Assembly (NCBI GenBank): GCA_016618085.1
Contig: JABLTG010000262.1
Coordinates: 1 to 17,845 of the forward strand
Origin: Neovahlkampfia damariscottae
Taxonomy: Eukaryota; Heterolobosea; Selenaionea; Neovahlkampfiida; Neovahlkampfiidae
Direction of reading: 5' to 3'
DNA: 17,845 nucleotides
The notes under the pieces are model-generated. The model did no database searches. It was not told where the DNA came from and saw only the letters and a list, made by a program, of their open reading frames with translations. Position numbers and translations under genes: made by a program. This document shows, one piece after another, positions 9,701 through 17,603 of this stretch. Numbering within the stretch: position 1 is the stretch's first letter; every line of letters begins with the position of its first letter.

Positions 9701-12149
9701 GAAGTAAATTATATGCTTTGTCAAATTGGAATGTCAATGATGTCATTTTCATATAATTCCAATAAACTCTTAATTTTTCAACTCTAATTTTGACATGATC
9801 CAAAAGAGTGTTGTATTCTTTTTCAGCTTCTTCAAGGAGTGAGTTGGCATAACAAGTTGAAGCATAAATTGAATGTGCATCTCTAGCAATATCATAATTA
9901 TTTATCCATGCATCTTCAGGTAAAATTTCAATAGCAATCTTTGAAAATTTTAATGCAGAGGCAAAAGCACTATTTTCCATTGACTTTTTAGCAGCAATTA
10001 AATTCAATTGTAAAAGTGTAATGTTATCTTCAAATTCATCTTTTGCAATGTTCAAATGATTTATAATTTCGAAAATTTCTTTTTCAATTGTATCAATTTC
10101 TTTGTATTTTTTCAATAAAGTTTTACCAATAACCAAATGAATTTTTTTTCGTTCTTTTTTTTCAAGTAATTCATAAGATGATTGTTGTAATCTATCATGA
10201 AAGAATTTATATTGATTTGAATTCAATTGACAAACCCATCCTTCTTTTACTGCCTCAATTAGTTGAGTATGAATATTGGATGAATCATCCCAAATCCAAA
10301 ATAATTCATTGACATCAAAAGTATTTCCAAAACAAGCAGCTCTGTTTAATATTTTTTGGGTGTTTTCTGGATATTTCTTTAAATTGCTGATCATAAAATC
10401 AATGACATTTGAACTGAAATTCATTTTTTCAACGTTATTTGTATTCCAGTCCCATTTTCCATTTTTTAATGTGATCAATTCTTCTTGATAAAGTGTATTT
10501 AAGAATTCTCTTGCGAAAAAAGGATTTCCACCAGTTTTCTTATGAATCAAAGTACTAAGTTTGTTTGTTGATTCTTTTGGAGTTTCCAACGTTTCTGAAA
10601 CCATTTCGTTCAAATCTTCAAGTGCCAATGGTTGTAAATTGATATTTTCAATAGATTTTATTTGACTTGTTATCACCATAAGTGGATGATTTTCATCAAC
10701 TTCATTATCTCTATATGCTCCAATGATAAATATTTTTCCATCTTTCAAAGCAAGAAGATATTCCAAAAAGGCAAACGAAGCTGCATCAGACCATTGTAAA
10801 TCATCAATGACCAAAATTAGTGGATTTTTAGTCGCAAAACAACTAAAAAAAGTAGTTAATGTGTTGAAAAATCTTTTTTGAATTTCTTCACTTCTTGATA
10901 ATGTGGCAGCATCTTGTTGTTTTCCAATCAATATTTCAACTTCAGGAACTATATCACTAAGAACAGAACCGATATCTTTCAATTCCAATTTTAATAATTG
11001 GCACATTGTCTTCTTTTCTTCTGGATTTCTTGCTAGAACATTCGATATCAAAGATTTGACAGATCTTATGAATGCAGAATAGGGTGTTGATCGGTTAAAT
11101 TGATCAAATTTACCATACCCAAAAGTGAAATTAAAGCTCTTGTCCTTTCCAAGTTCATCAATCAATGCTGATTTTCCCATACCAGAATACCCGGAAACTA
11201 AACACATATTTGTGTCATTTTTGGCTGTTATCGCATTTTTTAAGAATTGAACTTCTTTATCTCTTCCATAAATTTTGTTTGGAATTTGAAATTCTTTTGC
11301 GTCATTTTCTCCGACTATAAAATCATCAGGAATTTTTTCAATATTCTCTAAAATGAAAGTTAAATCTTTAGCAACTCCAGAAGCTGAAATATATCTATCA
11401 ATGGGATTTTTAGCACACATTTTTTGAATCAACTCGTTAACAACATTTGGTACATTTTGCACATTTGGTAATTTTTTTGTGATGTGTGAATGCACAACAG
11501 TCATTTTATCACCGACAAATGGTACTTTTCCAGTAAGCAATTCATAAAAACTAATTCCTAATGAATAAATATCACTTCTAAAATCAACATTCTTAGAAAT
11601 ACGACCTGTTTGTTCAGGACTCATATAACTATAAGTACCAATTGGATTATTACAAATAACTGAAGGTGATTTTCTTGATACTACAATAGCTAAACCGAAA
11701 TCAATAAGTTTTGCAACTTTGTCTTTTCCAATTAGGAAATTACTGGTTTTGATATCACGATGAAGCACTTGTTTTGCATGTGAACAAGAAACAGCAGTTG
11801 CCATATCAATAGCAAGTCTTAAAAAGTTTTTGAGTTGAAAATTTTCTTTTTCAGAAATAAAAGTTGGTACTTGTGAACCTTCTTCTTCAACTAAATAAAT
11901 AGAACCATTTTTTTGTTCAACCATTTCTTCCATGTTTATAAAGTATTTTGGGTCTGTACTGTGAAGCATTTTTGTGAATTGAAAATCTTTTTTGAAACTT
12001 TCAATTAAATTCACATCAGGAAAACTTTGGGAAGGTTTTTTTATTACAAAAGTTTTTCCATCACTCTTTCTTGATACTCTTTGAATTAATGTGTTACTGG
12101 AGGAAAAGACTGTACCTCCTTCAACATTGTTATAATTTTCAAAACTCAT
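6735..12149 (-). CDS. Ser/Thr kinase-AAA ATPase-GAF-class III nucleotidyl cyclase
   Basis: 1804-residue intronless signalling protein. Residues about 10-270 are a protein kinase domain: VIKK lysine (37), HRDIKTSNFL (Asp132), DFG (150-152), MSPEQTGR and an Arg near 252; the glycine-rich loop is degenerate. Residues about 290-500 are a PknK/AAA_16-type STAND ATPase with Walker A GYSGMGKS (320-327) and Walker B LILVIDDLQWSD (444-455). A long helical TPR-like region follows to about 1250, then a Ser/Gly/Asn linker with repeated YGRSxSD, and a GAF domain (about 1315-1475). The C-terminal cyclase (about 1505-1680) keeps the metal-binding Asp in LFSDIRSFT (1515) and FFGD (1559), Lys1555 at the adenine-specifying position, and the transition-state Asn/Arg in NTASR (1629, 1633). 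It is therefore probably an active adenylyl cyclase. No membrane segment seen. The layout copies bacterial kinase-ATPase-GAF-histidine-kinase receptors, but with a cyclase as output. Confidence 0.93.
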   Translation of the reverse strand: MSFENYNNVEGGTVFSSSNTLIQRVSRKSDGKTFVIKKPSQSFPDVNLIESFKKDFQFTKMLHSTDPKYFINMEEMVEQKNGSIYLVEEEGSQVPTFISEKENFQLKNFLRLAIDMATAVSCSHAKQVLHRDIKTSNFLIGKDKVAKLIDFGLAIVVSRKSPSVICNNPIGTYSYMSPEQTGRISKNVDFRSDIYSLGISFYELLTGKVPFVGDKMTVVHSHITKKLPNVQNVPNVVNELIQKMCAKNPIDRYISASGVAKDLTFILENIEKIPDDFIVGENDAKEFQIPNKIYGRDKEVQFLKNAITAKNDTNMCLVSGYSGMGKSALIDELGKDKSFNFTFGYGKFDQFNRSTPYSAFIRSVKSLISNVLARNPEEKKTMCQLLKLELKDIGSVLSDIVPEVEILIGKQQDAATLSRSEEIQKRFFNTLTTFFSCFATKNPLILVIDDLQWSDAASFAFLEYLLALKDGKIFIIGAYRDNEVDENHPLMVITSQIKSIENINLQPLALEDLNEMVSETLETPKESTNKLSTLIHKKTGGNPFFAREFLNTLYQEELITLKNGKWDWNTNNVEKMNFSSNVIDFMISNLKKYPENTQKILNRAACFGNTFDVNELFWIWDDSSNIHTQLIEAVKEGWVCQLNSNQYKFFHDRLQQSSYELLEKKERKKIHLVIGKTLLKKYKEIDTIEKEIFEIINHLNIAKDEFEDNITLLQLNLIAAKKSMENSAFASALKFSKIAIEILPEDAWINNYDIARDAHSIYASTCYANSLLEEAEKEYNTLLDHVKIRVEKLRVYWNYMKMTSLTFQFDKAYNLLLNSLELFELTKNIPKDDEVAFAQWNLDLKKKVDDEIIVLGGWKSVQKLKKCNDEDISVLLSILSESIGAVFLSALSTPLMIVATSIISLYYYLNNGLNDTAAVGLGMAGWNYSFFYKDPNGYQITLAAEKLVQENRNPQFNVAAVEFLIGMGIVFGGSLKQALFHFDVGSKYAIAHGEYVFGAYNLNNYGMIGTVNGYMIPQTLPKMKKYQAWVQSIKNFFISDLVEAQINFMQDIAGISKWDPQFLIPVIRDAKCSGACILSFHGMLQFHNYEFENALESFEKLDPKADEVIGFSSYYDAKLFHALTLIHFYKTTKDEKYLKRINEYLDEFKTYAQLGPEYLNPRNQLLNACFQTTQNDISVMKVLELFEEALESSTKFGLPIIAAVTNEAMLDFCEENKFLHGICNMYFVNAFKAWSTIGAKSKCDKLKKKFPKYVNAYGRSMSDGGLGRTNSEASIYGRSNSDSSVGSSSIIYSNSVSISTIEGDSLDMMSIIKASQALSVEVSTSNLIVKVMNVIVENTGAEKGLLILSNNGEDIVEASLENGEFKNIHQTTKESEGSFCSFLFELSKSIRKTIIINDIPNSEYSDNNYLQSAGVKSLCIHPIIKGSQYIGSIYLENKTLEGIFDENRKQILEHISSQLAISYENAKLYDDMNSLNSSYERFLPKEFLKQLGKGDVRNIKKGDAATKKICVLFSDIRSFTEITEKMDAEQSFSFVNEIFSYLAPIISKHNGFIDKFFGDCIMALFPYEVDDSIKCGYEMLSALDIYNKECRKEMKPVKIGIGIHYGDVMLGTIGAEERIDATVISDTVNTASRVESLTKSLGATFVVTEDLIQHSQLDHNHRYIGKYLLKGKDNPMGLFHMISDDLTDIEKFTKGIQSFESRKFEEATEFFGRINDKTSNYLANVSKVYSKYNFPDTWTGEIKIDKDGNLVDIEHVELKSENRIKKMTKEEQKNLMENLMESGKMEEFLMSMSKHLPQEIEKFL

Positions 12150-12159
12150 TGACCAATGA
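12150..12159 (+). promoter_or_regulatory. CCAAT-type element abutting the cyclase start
   Basis: The plus strand reads TGACCAATGA directly next to the cyclase ATG. Here the element is in the opposite orientation to most other genes, and CATTG-AC-CAATG (12147-12158) forms a small palindrome over the start codon. Confidence 0.35.
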
Positions 12160-12247
12160 AGAGGAAACGGTCAAAATTTAAAGGAAAGTTCAATTTCCTG
12201 ATTAATCTTAAATTTCTTAATTTAGAGAAAATGAATAAGTTAAGAAT

Positions 12248-14479
12248 TTATTTATTTCTAAAATTTTTCGCCTGTTTTGCACAAAACAAAAGAAAGTCTT
12301 TTTCATAATCAAGAGTATCCTTTCTGTAATTACTTCTCACAGATGGAATATTGCATTCAAGTTCATCTAATTTATCATCATAAGTATCACCGAGCCAGGA
12401 TTGTTTTTTGAAGTGCTCATACCCACTTTGTAAAATACTGTTCTTTGAAATCTCGCACATATCACAACGTGATAACTTCCAAATTTGAGCTGCGACTGAG
12501 TATTCTAAAATTGTTTAAATCTATCAATTCTTTTTACCTTCTAATAATTGTTCTTCTGTGTAGTGAAAATGTAAAGGAGATGATGTACATAATGTGACAT
12601 TCATTCCTTCTCTAAAAAAGAGTGGAAATGGATTTTCTGTATATTGAAGCAATAATTTGTTAGTATGCAAAGGTGACATTGAAATACCTATTTGAGTGAG
12701 GTAATATAAATATTCTAAAGCAGGTGAATGTGCTAATAAAATTCCATTATGAATACTAGAACATAATAAAAATGAAGTTGCTAAATGTAATCTAACATTT
12801 CCGCCTGAAGTTGGTTTGAATTTCAAAGGGTCTGAATAGAGTTAATTTTGTTTTGTTTGTTGAACTTACTTAATGATCTTTGAATTCTTAATGTATTCAA
12901 ATTTTTTAAATTTGCAAAAATATAATACGAATAGTAATCATAATCAGGTTCTGTTTCAGATGTCCAATCTGCTGGTGAAACATTTTTGTTTTCATCAACT
13001 TTAAAAGATGATTCCATGCTTGCAATACCAAATGAAACACACTTCAGAAATTTAATAATTTTTTTTTTTACGTGTAACAAATAAGAAGCAAGTTTTGGAT
13101 CTGAACTAGGGTCTAATGTAACATCAAACAAAGGTTTAAAAATAACTTTTGATAAATCATAATTAAAACAACTTACCTGAAAGAAAATCACCAAATGAAT
13201 TTACAACACCTTTTTTTTTATAAAAACAATAACTTCTTGGAATATTTATCATCCATCTTGCATTTGGGCTATAAATTTTATGATTAACAACCCAATCTGA
13301 TATTTTCTTCCAATCCAATGAGTCTCTATTTAACGATAAGAAATTTTTGTTTTATAACTTACTCTCCAAATAAAACAACAGAAATCTCTGAGCAAGTTCT
13401 ATTCAAAGTTCTTGTTTCTAATACTTCTTTTGCCAGTTCTGCAAAATAAAGACCTTTTTGGTGATTATCAAACGATAAGAATAATTTCTTTAATGCAGTT
13501 GAACCTCCCACTAAAAATGAAAGTCAACTGTTAGTTTTTTTTTTTTACTTGATTGTTTATGTTCATTGAATTTATCTTGACGATGAAATAAAGTATGATC
13601 AACAAAAACATTCAAAAAATCAACAGAAAGGTCTTCTGGATTGTTTGTATGTTCAAAAAGAATATCAGCTAAACTTAATTCATTCCCATCACCATCTTTA
13701 TGTACGATTTCCTTTTGTAAAAAAAATTAAAAATTGGTGTGTTTTTTTACATTTGAACAATCTTCATACTTTTGTTTTATAAATTCCAACAAAGAAGTAG
13801 CTGAAAAGAATGAATCATAACCAACATTTTGATCAACTTTTTCAACATGATAAAAGTCTTTCTTGCATCTTGTCTTTGTGAATTGTTTAAAAAAAATTGA
13901 AAAAAATACTTTTAAGATTTTTGATTCTTCTGCTCCATTAAGTGTCAAATGAAAGTTATATTTGTATCTGAGAAAGTTCAATCTTTTGTGAGAAAGTGTC
14001 TGACATGTCAAAAAGAAAAAAAACAAACTTTAACAGCTGGATCACCAGCAATAGCTAATAATTCAGATAAATCAGATTCAAAGTTTTCCATTGTAGGTAA
14101 TAAACAAATTTTTTTTTCATCTTGTGAAAATTTAAAAATACAAACAAATAAAAACCTTTGTAAACCATAAAGACTCCTGACTCTTGTTGTACATCATAAA
14201 GTGGTGTTTTTTTGTATGGAATTTTGAAAGGTTCTTTTTCATCAATAACAAGAAGATTAGTTTCTTCACTATCATAATGTTTTTTCAAAGAGCAGGCCTG
14301 AAGAATTTTTATGGATGAAAAAGCGACTTCTTTTTCAACCAAAGAGTCTTGGAGGGTAACTTCACTATGAAGAAGTGAAAAAATTCAATATGTTACATTT
14401 TGACGTATTCTTCTTTTTTTTTGGTCACAGACATCAGAAGAAAATGAACGATTATGATTGGTAGAAAATTCATTGCCAT
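12248..14479 (-). CDS. Catalytically dead AMP deaminase homologue
   Basis: Twelve exons (14479-14397, 14364-14156, 14120-14029, 13999-13910, 13873-13751, 13711-13549, 13510-13363, 13325-13177, 13145-13072, 13041-12870, 12831-12538, 12504-12248) join to 617 residues aligning end to end with the AMPD catalytic region: KTLSHKRLNFL, DKFNEH, PSSDPKLASYLLH, ADWTSETEP, YYIFANLKNLNTLR, AHSPALEYLYYLTQIGISMSPL, EEYSVAAQIWKLSRCDMCEISKNSILQSG. Active AMPD deaminates AMP to IMP. Here its zinc and catalytic residues are replaced: HxH is N174-x-G176, RPHCGE is KPTSGG (T442, G445), the catalytic His is N463, and STDDP is CTSSP (S518, S519). All 11 introns still splice cleanly, so this is a maintained pseudoenzyme, perhaps a nucleotide-binding or scaffold protein. 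The ATG at 14479 gives a hydrophobic leader (MNFLPIIIVHFLLMSV); the in-frame ATG at 14434 would omit most of it. Confidence 0.9.
12505..12537 (-). other. AMPD-like intron 11, 33 nt
   Basis: Donor GTAAAA, acceptor TTTTAG, phase 1; contains an in-frame stop. Splicing gives LLEEYSVAAQIWKLS. Confidence 0.92.
12832..12869 (-). other. AMPD-like intron 10, 38 nt
   Basis: Donor GTAAGT, acceptor TTCAG, phase 1. Splicing gives RIQRSLNPLKFKP, aligned with RKERGMNTFLFRP in AMPD1. Confidence 0.92.
13042..13071 (-). other. AMPD-like intron 9, 30 nt, in frame and stop-free
   Basis: Donor GTAAAA, acceptor CTGAAG, phase 0. Removal gives YLLHCVSFGIASMES, the same length as the family; retention would add 10 residues. 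Confidence 0.85.
13146..13176 (-). other. AMPD-like intron 8, 31 nt
   Basis: Donor GTAAGT, acceptor AAAAG, phase 1. Splicing gives GDFLSVIFKPLFDVTLDP. Confidence 0.92.
13326..13362 (-). other. AMPD-like intron 7, 37 nt
   Basis: Donor GTAAGT, acceptor AATAG, phase 2. Splicing gives VVLFGERDSLDWKKIS. Confidence 0.92.
13511..13548 (-). other. AMPD-like intron 6, 38 nt
   Basis: Donor GTAAAA, acceptor TTTTAG, phase 1. Splicing gives NEHKQSMGGSTALKKLF. Confidence 0.9.
13712..13750 (-). other. AMPD-like intron 5, 39 nt
   Basis: Donor GTAAAA, acceptor AAAAG, phase 0; contains an in-frame stop. Splicing gives YEDCSNEIVHKDGDG. Confidence 0.9.
13874..13909 (-). other. AMPD-like intron 4, 36 nt, in frame and stop-free
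   Basis: Donor GTATTT, acceptor AAAG, phase 0. Removal gives ESKILKTRCKKDFYHVEKVD, with no gap against AMPD1; retention would add 12 residues. Confidence 0.85.
14000..14028 (-). other. AMPD-like intron 3, 29 nt, weak GTTTGT donor
   Basis: Acceptor GTCAG, phase 0. Splicing gives GDPAVKTLSHKRLNFL, matching the AMPD block GPVKTYTHRRLKFL. Confidence 0.9.
14121..14155 (-). other. AMPD-like intron 2, 35 nt, GTTTTT donor
   Basis: Acceptor CACAAG, phase 1. Splicing gives GVFMVYKDEKKICLLPTMENF, in line with AMPD spacing. Confidence 0.87.
14365..14396 (-). other. AMPD-like intron 1, 32 nt
   Basis: Donor GTAACA, acceptor CATAG, phase 2. Splicing gives YVKIEVTLQDSLVEKE, resembling the EVPLPDLEE block of AMPD. 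Exon 1 itself is the least certain part of the model. Confidence 0.75.
14455..14464 (-). promoter_or_regulatory. CCAAT-type element at the AMPD-like gene start
   Basis: The minus strand reads CTACCAATCA. It falls inside predicted exon 1, 15 nt after the first ATG and 20 nt before the in-frame ATG at 14434, which questions the first ATG. Confidence 0.35.
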
Positions 14480-14528
14480 TTGTTCTCAACATCTGATGGA
14501 TTAGAGAAAAACTCCTGGCATAGTGAAA

Positions 14529-14545
14529 AGATAAAGAGTTTATCT
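14529..14545. repeat. 7-bp inverted repeat downstream of the SET gene
   Basis: AGATAAA-GAG-TTTATCT, 27-43 nt beyond the SET stop, between it and the AMPD-like gene. Short stems like this are common in AT-rich DNA, so significance is low. Confidence 0.3.
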
Positions 14546-14571
14546 ATTATTGCAAAAAAAAAAAAAAGAAA

Positions 14572-17393
14572 TTATGATTTTATTTTTTCAACATAATCCA
14601 AGGTTTCTTTGAAGATTTTAATGAACTGTTGCAAAATAATTTTCTCATCCCTTCTAATAATGATTGCACAAACCAAATCTAAATCCTTTTTGGTTTTTTC
14701 TTCATCTAATAGACTACTATCTTCATCCACTGAAGTTGGATAGTTTTTCAATTTCTTTTCAAATATTTCTTTCAAATTTTTAAATGAAGAAACTTTTGAA
14801 TTCATCATATCAAATCTACTTTCATCAACTTCTTCATATATTTTGGATTTTTCTTTGATATTTTTGGATTTTAAATAATTTAACACTCCTACAAATTTTT
14901 GAGGTACTGCATCCAAATGAGATTGTTTTGATAAACTGATGATTTCTAAATTCGGATTTTCATTGAGAACTTTTGATATTTTTGAATCAGGTTTTGATCC
15001 AGAAATCCAGTTCAAAATTCCTCCCTCAGATTCTTGTTTTAGTAATTCTTGAATTTCATCTTTAAACGAAAATTCATACAATATATGATCCGACTTTCTC
15101 ATACAGAAATGATAATCTAAAAAGTGATTATTGAGAGAGTGATATTGAATTGAAATTTCTTCACCTTTTTTGATATCCTTCAAAGTTGATATTGATTTAA
15201 TTACATCCCCTGTGAAGTCTGCGTTATAATTTGTATTTCCATTAACAAAATCCATCATCGGAATCAATGCATAATCACTATTTACACTATCACCAAGTCT
15301 TAAAGTTCTTGAATGAGCCATTGCAAATCCCCATTGAAATTCTTTCAACGTCAACACTTTTGACCATTCTAAACCACATGATTCTGGAAAAATCAAATAT
15401 TCAAATATTTTTGATTTTAACATGCTGTGATATGCATTTAACACATAGAGAAAATGATCTTTCGATTTTTTGACGAGATAAGATCCTTGAAACTCCTTCC
15501 AAATCCGACCGTCAACTTGAAATATATTATTATCCAAATATTGATTTGATAAATGATTCACATATTGTTTGAAATATGAAACTTTGTTGTCGCATCGATA
15601 TTTTTCATAAATCAATAAAATTGAAATAATTGAAGATTGTGGATATAAATTGATGTATTCTTCAAATTCTTTTGTTTTAAGTGATGGAAATAAATAGTGA
15701 ACATAATCAAAATATGTTCTTCGACTGATAGTCTTCAATGGATCTGATACATCTACCAGCATTAAATCCTCACCTGATTTGATATCTCTTGTAGCAAAGA
15801 TACCAACACCTGAAGTTTCTGTTTTTCTAATGGCAATTGAGTTTGGTCTAATTTTAACAATGGGAGTGTGGGATATGAATTTCACAATATCAATTTTTGA
15901 TGTTTCTTCATCAACTTCAAATTCATTTCTACGGATTCTTGGTTTTCCAGCATTTTCAATATGATAATCGCATGCTTTTATCATATTTTCCAAGATTCTT
16001 TTTTCATCTCTTCTGATTATAATGGCACATCTTAAATAATATTCAAGGTCATCTTTTTCTAAAAGTGCATTGTCTTCTTCAATTGATGTTGAATACAATT
16101 TCAAAGAATGTTTAAATATTTCCTGTAATAACTTGATGATAACTTTATCATTGTATAATTCTTCATTTGGAACTTCAACGAATTCTTCATCAGAAATTGT
16201 TTCTTGATGAGTCAACTTCACTGCTCTAAGGAATGGTAAAGGAACACCATCTTCAATATTTGAATTAATATTCAAATTCAACCCAACAAAATAACCATTT
16301 TTCACAGATTCCAGAATTTTTCTTTTTCTTTTTTTGGTTTTTTTATCTTTGGTTGCACTGACCAATTCACCAAATTTATGCTCCAAAACAATATCGTAAT
16401 TACAATGTGTGCAATTATCCATACAAAATAGATAATCAACGAAATAGTTATTTCTTGCAGAGTATTCAATTGTGATTTCTTCTCCTCTTTTGATTGCCCT
16501 ATTAGAAGTTATGTATTTACCAGATGGATCATTCATATCACTATCAAATCTTGAATTATAATCAACAGCTGTATTTACATAGTCAACAATTGGAACCATT
16601 GTAAAATATTTTGATCCATCATCGTAACTTATTGCAAAAGTTCTTGAGAAAGAAGCAGCTGTTCCCCATTGAAAGTTTTCCAAAGTTAAAACATCATTCC
16701 AGTTCATTTTACAATCAGAATTAAACGGTAAATAATCTGTTAATTTTAATTCTTTCACCATTTGATATGTTTCAATTGAGAATTGAACAAGTTTTGTTTG
16801 ATAATATTTCACATATGAATTTTGGAACTCTTGTAGAATTTTAGGTGAAATATTATACAGAGAATCAAGTGTTTTTGGAGTTATACTTTTTATAAATTCT
16901 TTGTAAAAGGTCTGATTTCCATCACATCTGAATCTTTCATAATTTAACAATAAAGAAATAAGTGCAACTTGAGGAACTTTTGAAGCATCTTCGTGTAATT
17001 TTTTCAAATCAACTGACGGATTATATCTTTTTGCTCTTTCAATAAAAGTTAAATAATTCAAAACTTTTTTTGTATCAGCTATTTTGACACCGAGAATAGG
17101 CTGTGAAATAACAGGTGAAAAAAAATAGTTGTTACTGTATTTTCGGAGATATCTTGAGTAGCATACACAGAAATACCATGTTTTTGACAGAATTTAACGG
17201 TCATTGGGTGTGGAAACAATATTTCTTGAGGGTGTGATGCGATATATTTCAACATCGGATCTTGAGCTGAAATGGCATCTGTTGTGAAAGGTGTTTGTAC
17301 TACCGTATTTCCAGTACCGTCCATCATCAAATATTGTTTTTCTGACAAAACAAAAATACATAGTATGCTGAGTAATAAACAAAAAAACTTCAT
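14572..17393 (-). CDS. Tandem SET-domain protein (SETD/Rubisco-LSMT type) with signal peptide
   Basis: Two exons, 17393-17136 and 17100-14572, join to 928 residues. SETD3/SETD6/LSMT-type proteins methylate lysine or histidine on non-histone targets. The protein is an internal duplication. Copy 1 (about 65-460) has HGISVYATQDI, FQWGTAASFSRTF, VPIVDYVN (Asn262), RGEEITIEY (Tyr299) and SIEEDNALLEKDD...CAIIIRRDEKRIL. Copy 2 (about 500-925) has SGVGIFATRDI (517 on), FQWGFAMAHSRTL, IPMMDFVN (Asn706), KGEEISIQY (Tyr739) and SVDEDSSLLDEE...CAIIIRRDEKIIL. Each copy thus pairs SET with a LSMT substrate-binding-like domain. In both, the usual Asn-His SAM motif is Asn-Thr or Asn-Gly, and copy 1 lacks the GxG at the SET start, so activity is uncertain. 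The first ATG gives MKFFCLLLSILCIFVLSEKQ, a convincing signal peptide, pointing to the secretory route, which is odd for this family. Confidence 0.88.
17101..17135 (-). other. SET gene intron, 35 nt
   Basis: Donor GTAACA, acceptor CACAG, phase 0. It joins ATQDISENT to PILGVKIADTKKVLNYLTF, mirroring the spacing of the second repeat. Confidence 0.9.
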
Positions 17394-17402
17394 GTGTGGA
17401 AA

Positions 17403-17412
17403 TGATTGGTCA
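17403..17412 (-). promoter_or_regulatory. CCAAT-type element upstream of the SET gene
   Basis: The minus strand reads TGACCAATCA, ending 9 nt before the ATG at 17393 and identical to the dGTPase element. Matches the NF-Y consensus. Confidence 0.4.
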
Positions 17413-17561
17413 AAAAACAATTTGGAAATGCTTCCAAAATTTATTATCAAATGAATCTCTTTTTCTTGTACTTACGAAATGAAGATTTTGTTGAAATTCT
17501 TTTCTTTTTTTTTTCATTTATTATGATAATGGAAATGACTTCACCCACTTGTAAACTGGCA

Positions 17562-17584
17562 AAAATGACCAAAATGGTCATTTT
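17562..17584. repeat. 10-bp perfect hairpin just after the Fanzor-like stop
   Basis: AAAATGACCA (17562-17571), loop AAA, TGGTCATTTT (17575-17584). It begins 20 nt past the stop codon at 17604-17606. In TnpB and Fanzor loci the guide omega-RNA overlaps or follows the 3' end of the gene and is highly structured, so this could be part of it; a 3'-end hairpin is the plain alternative. A minus-strand AATAAA lies at 17522-17517. Confidence 0.6.
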
Positions 17585-17603
17585 CATCAGTCTTGCAATC
17601 TAC

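Noticed and set aside
5199-14479. Bacterial operon or bacterial contamination
   Set aside because: Introns, RIO1, eukaryotic DAK and AMPD-type genes and the lack of ribosome-binding sites show a eukaryotic nuclear sequence.
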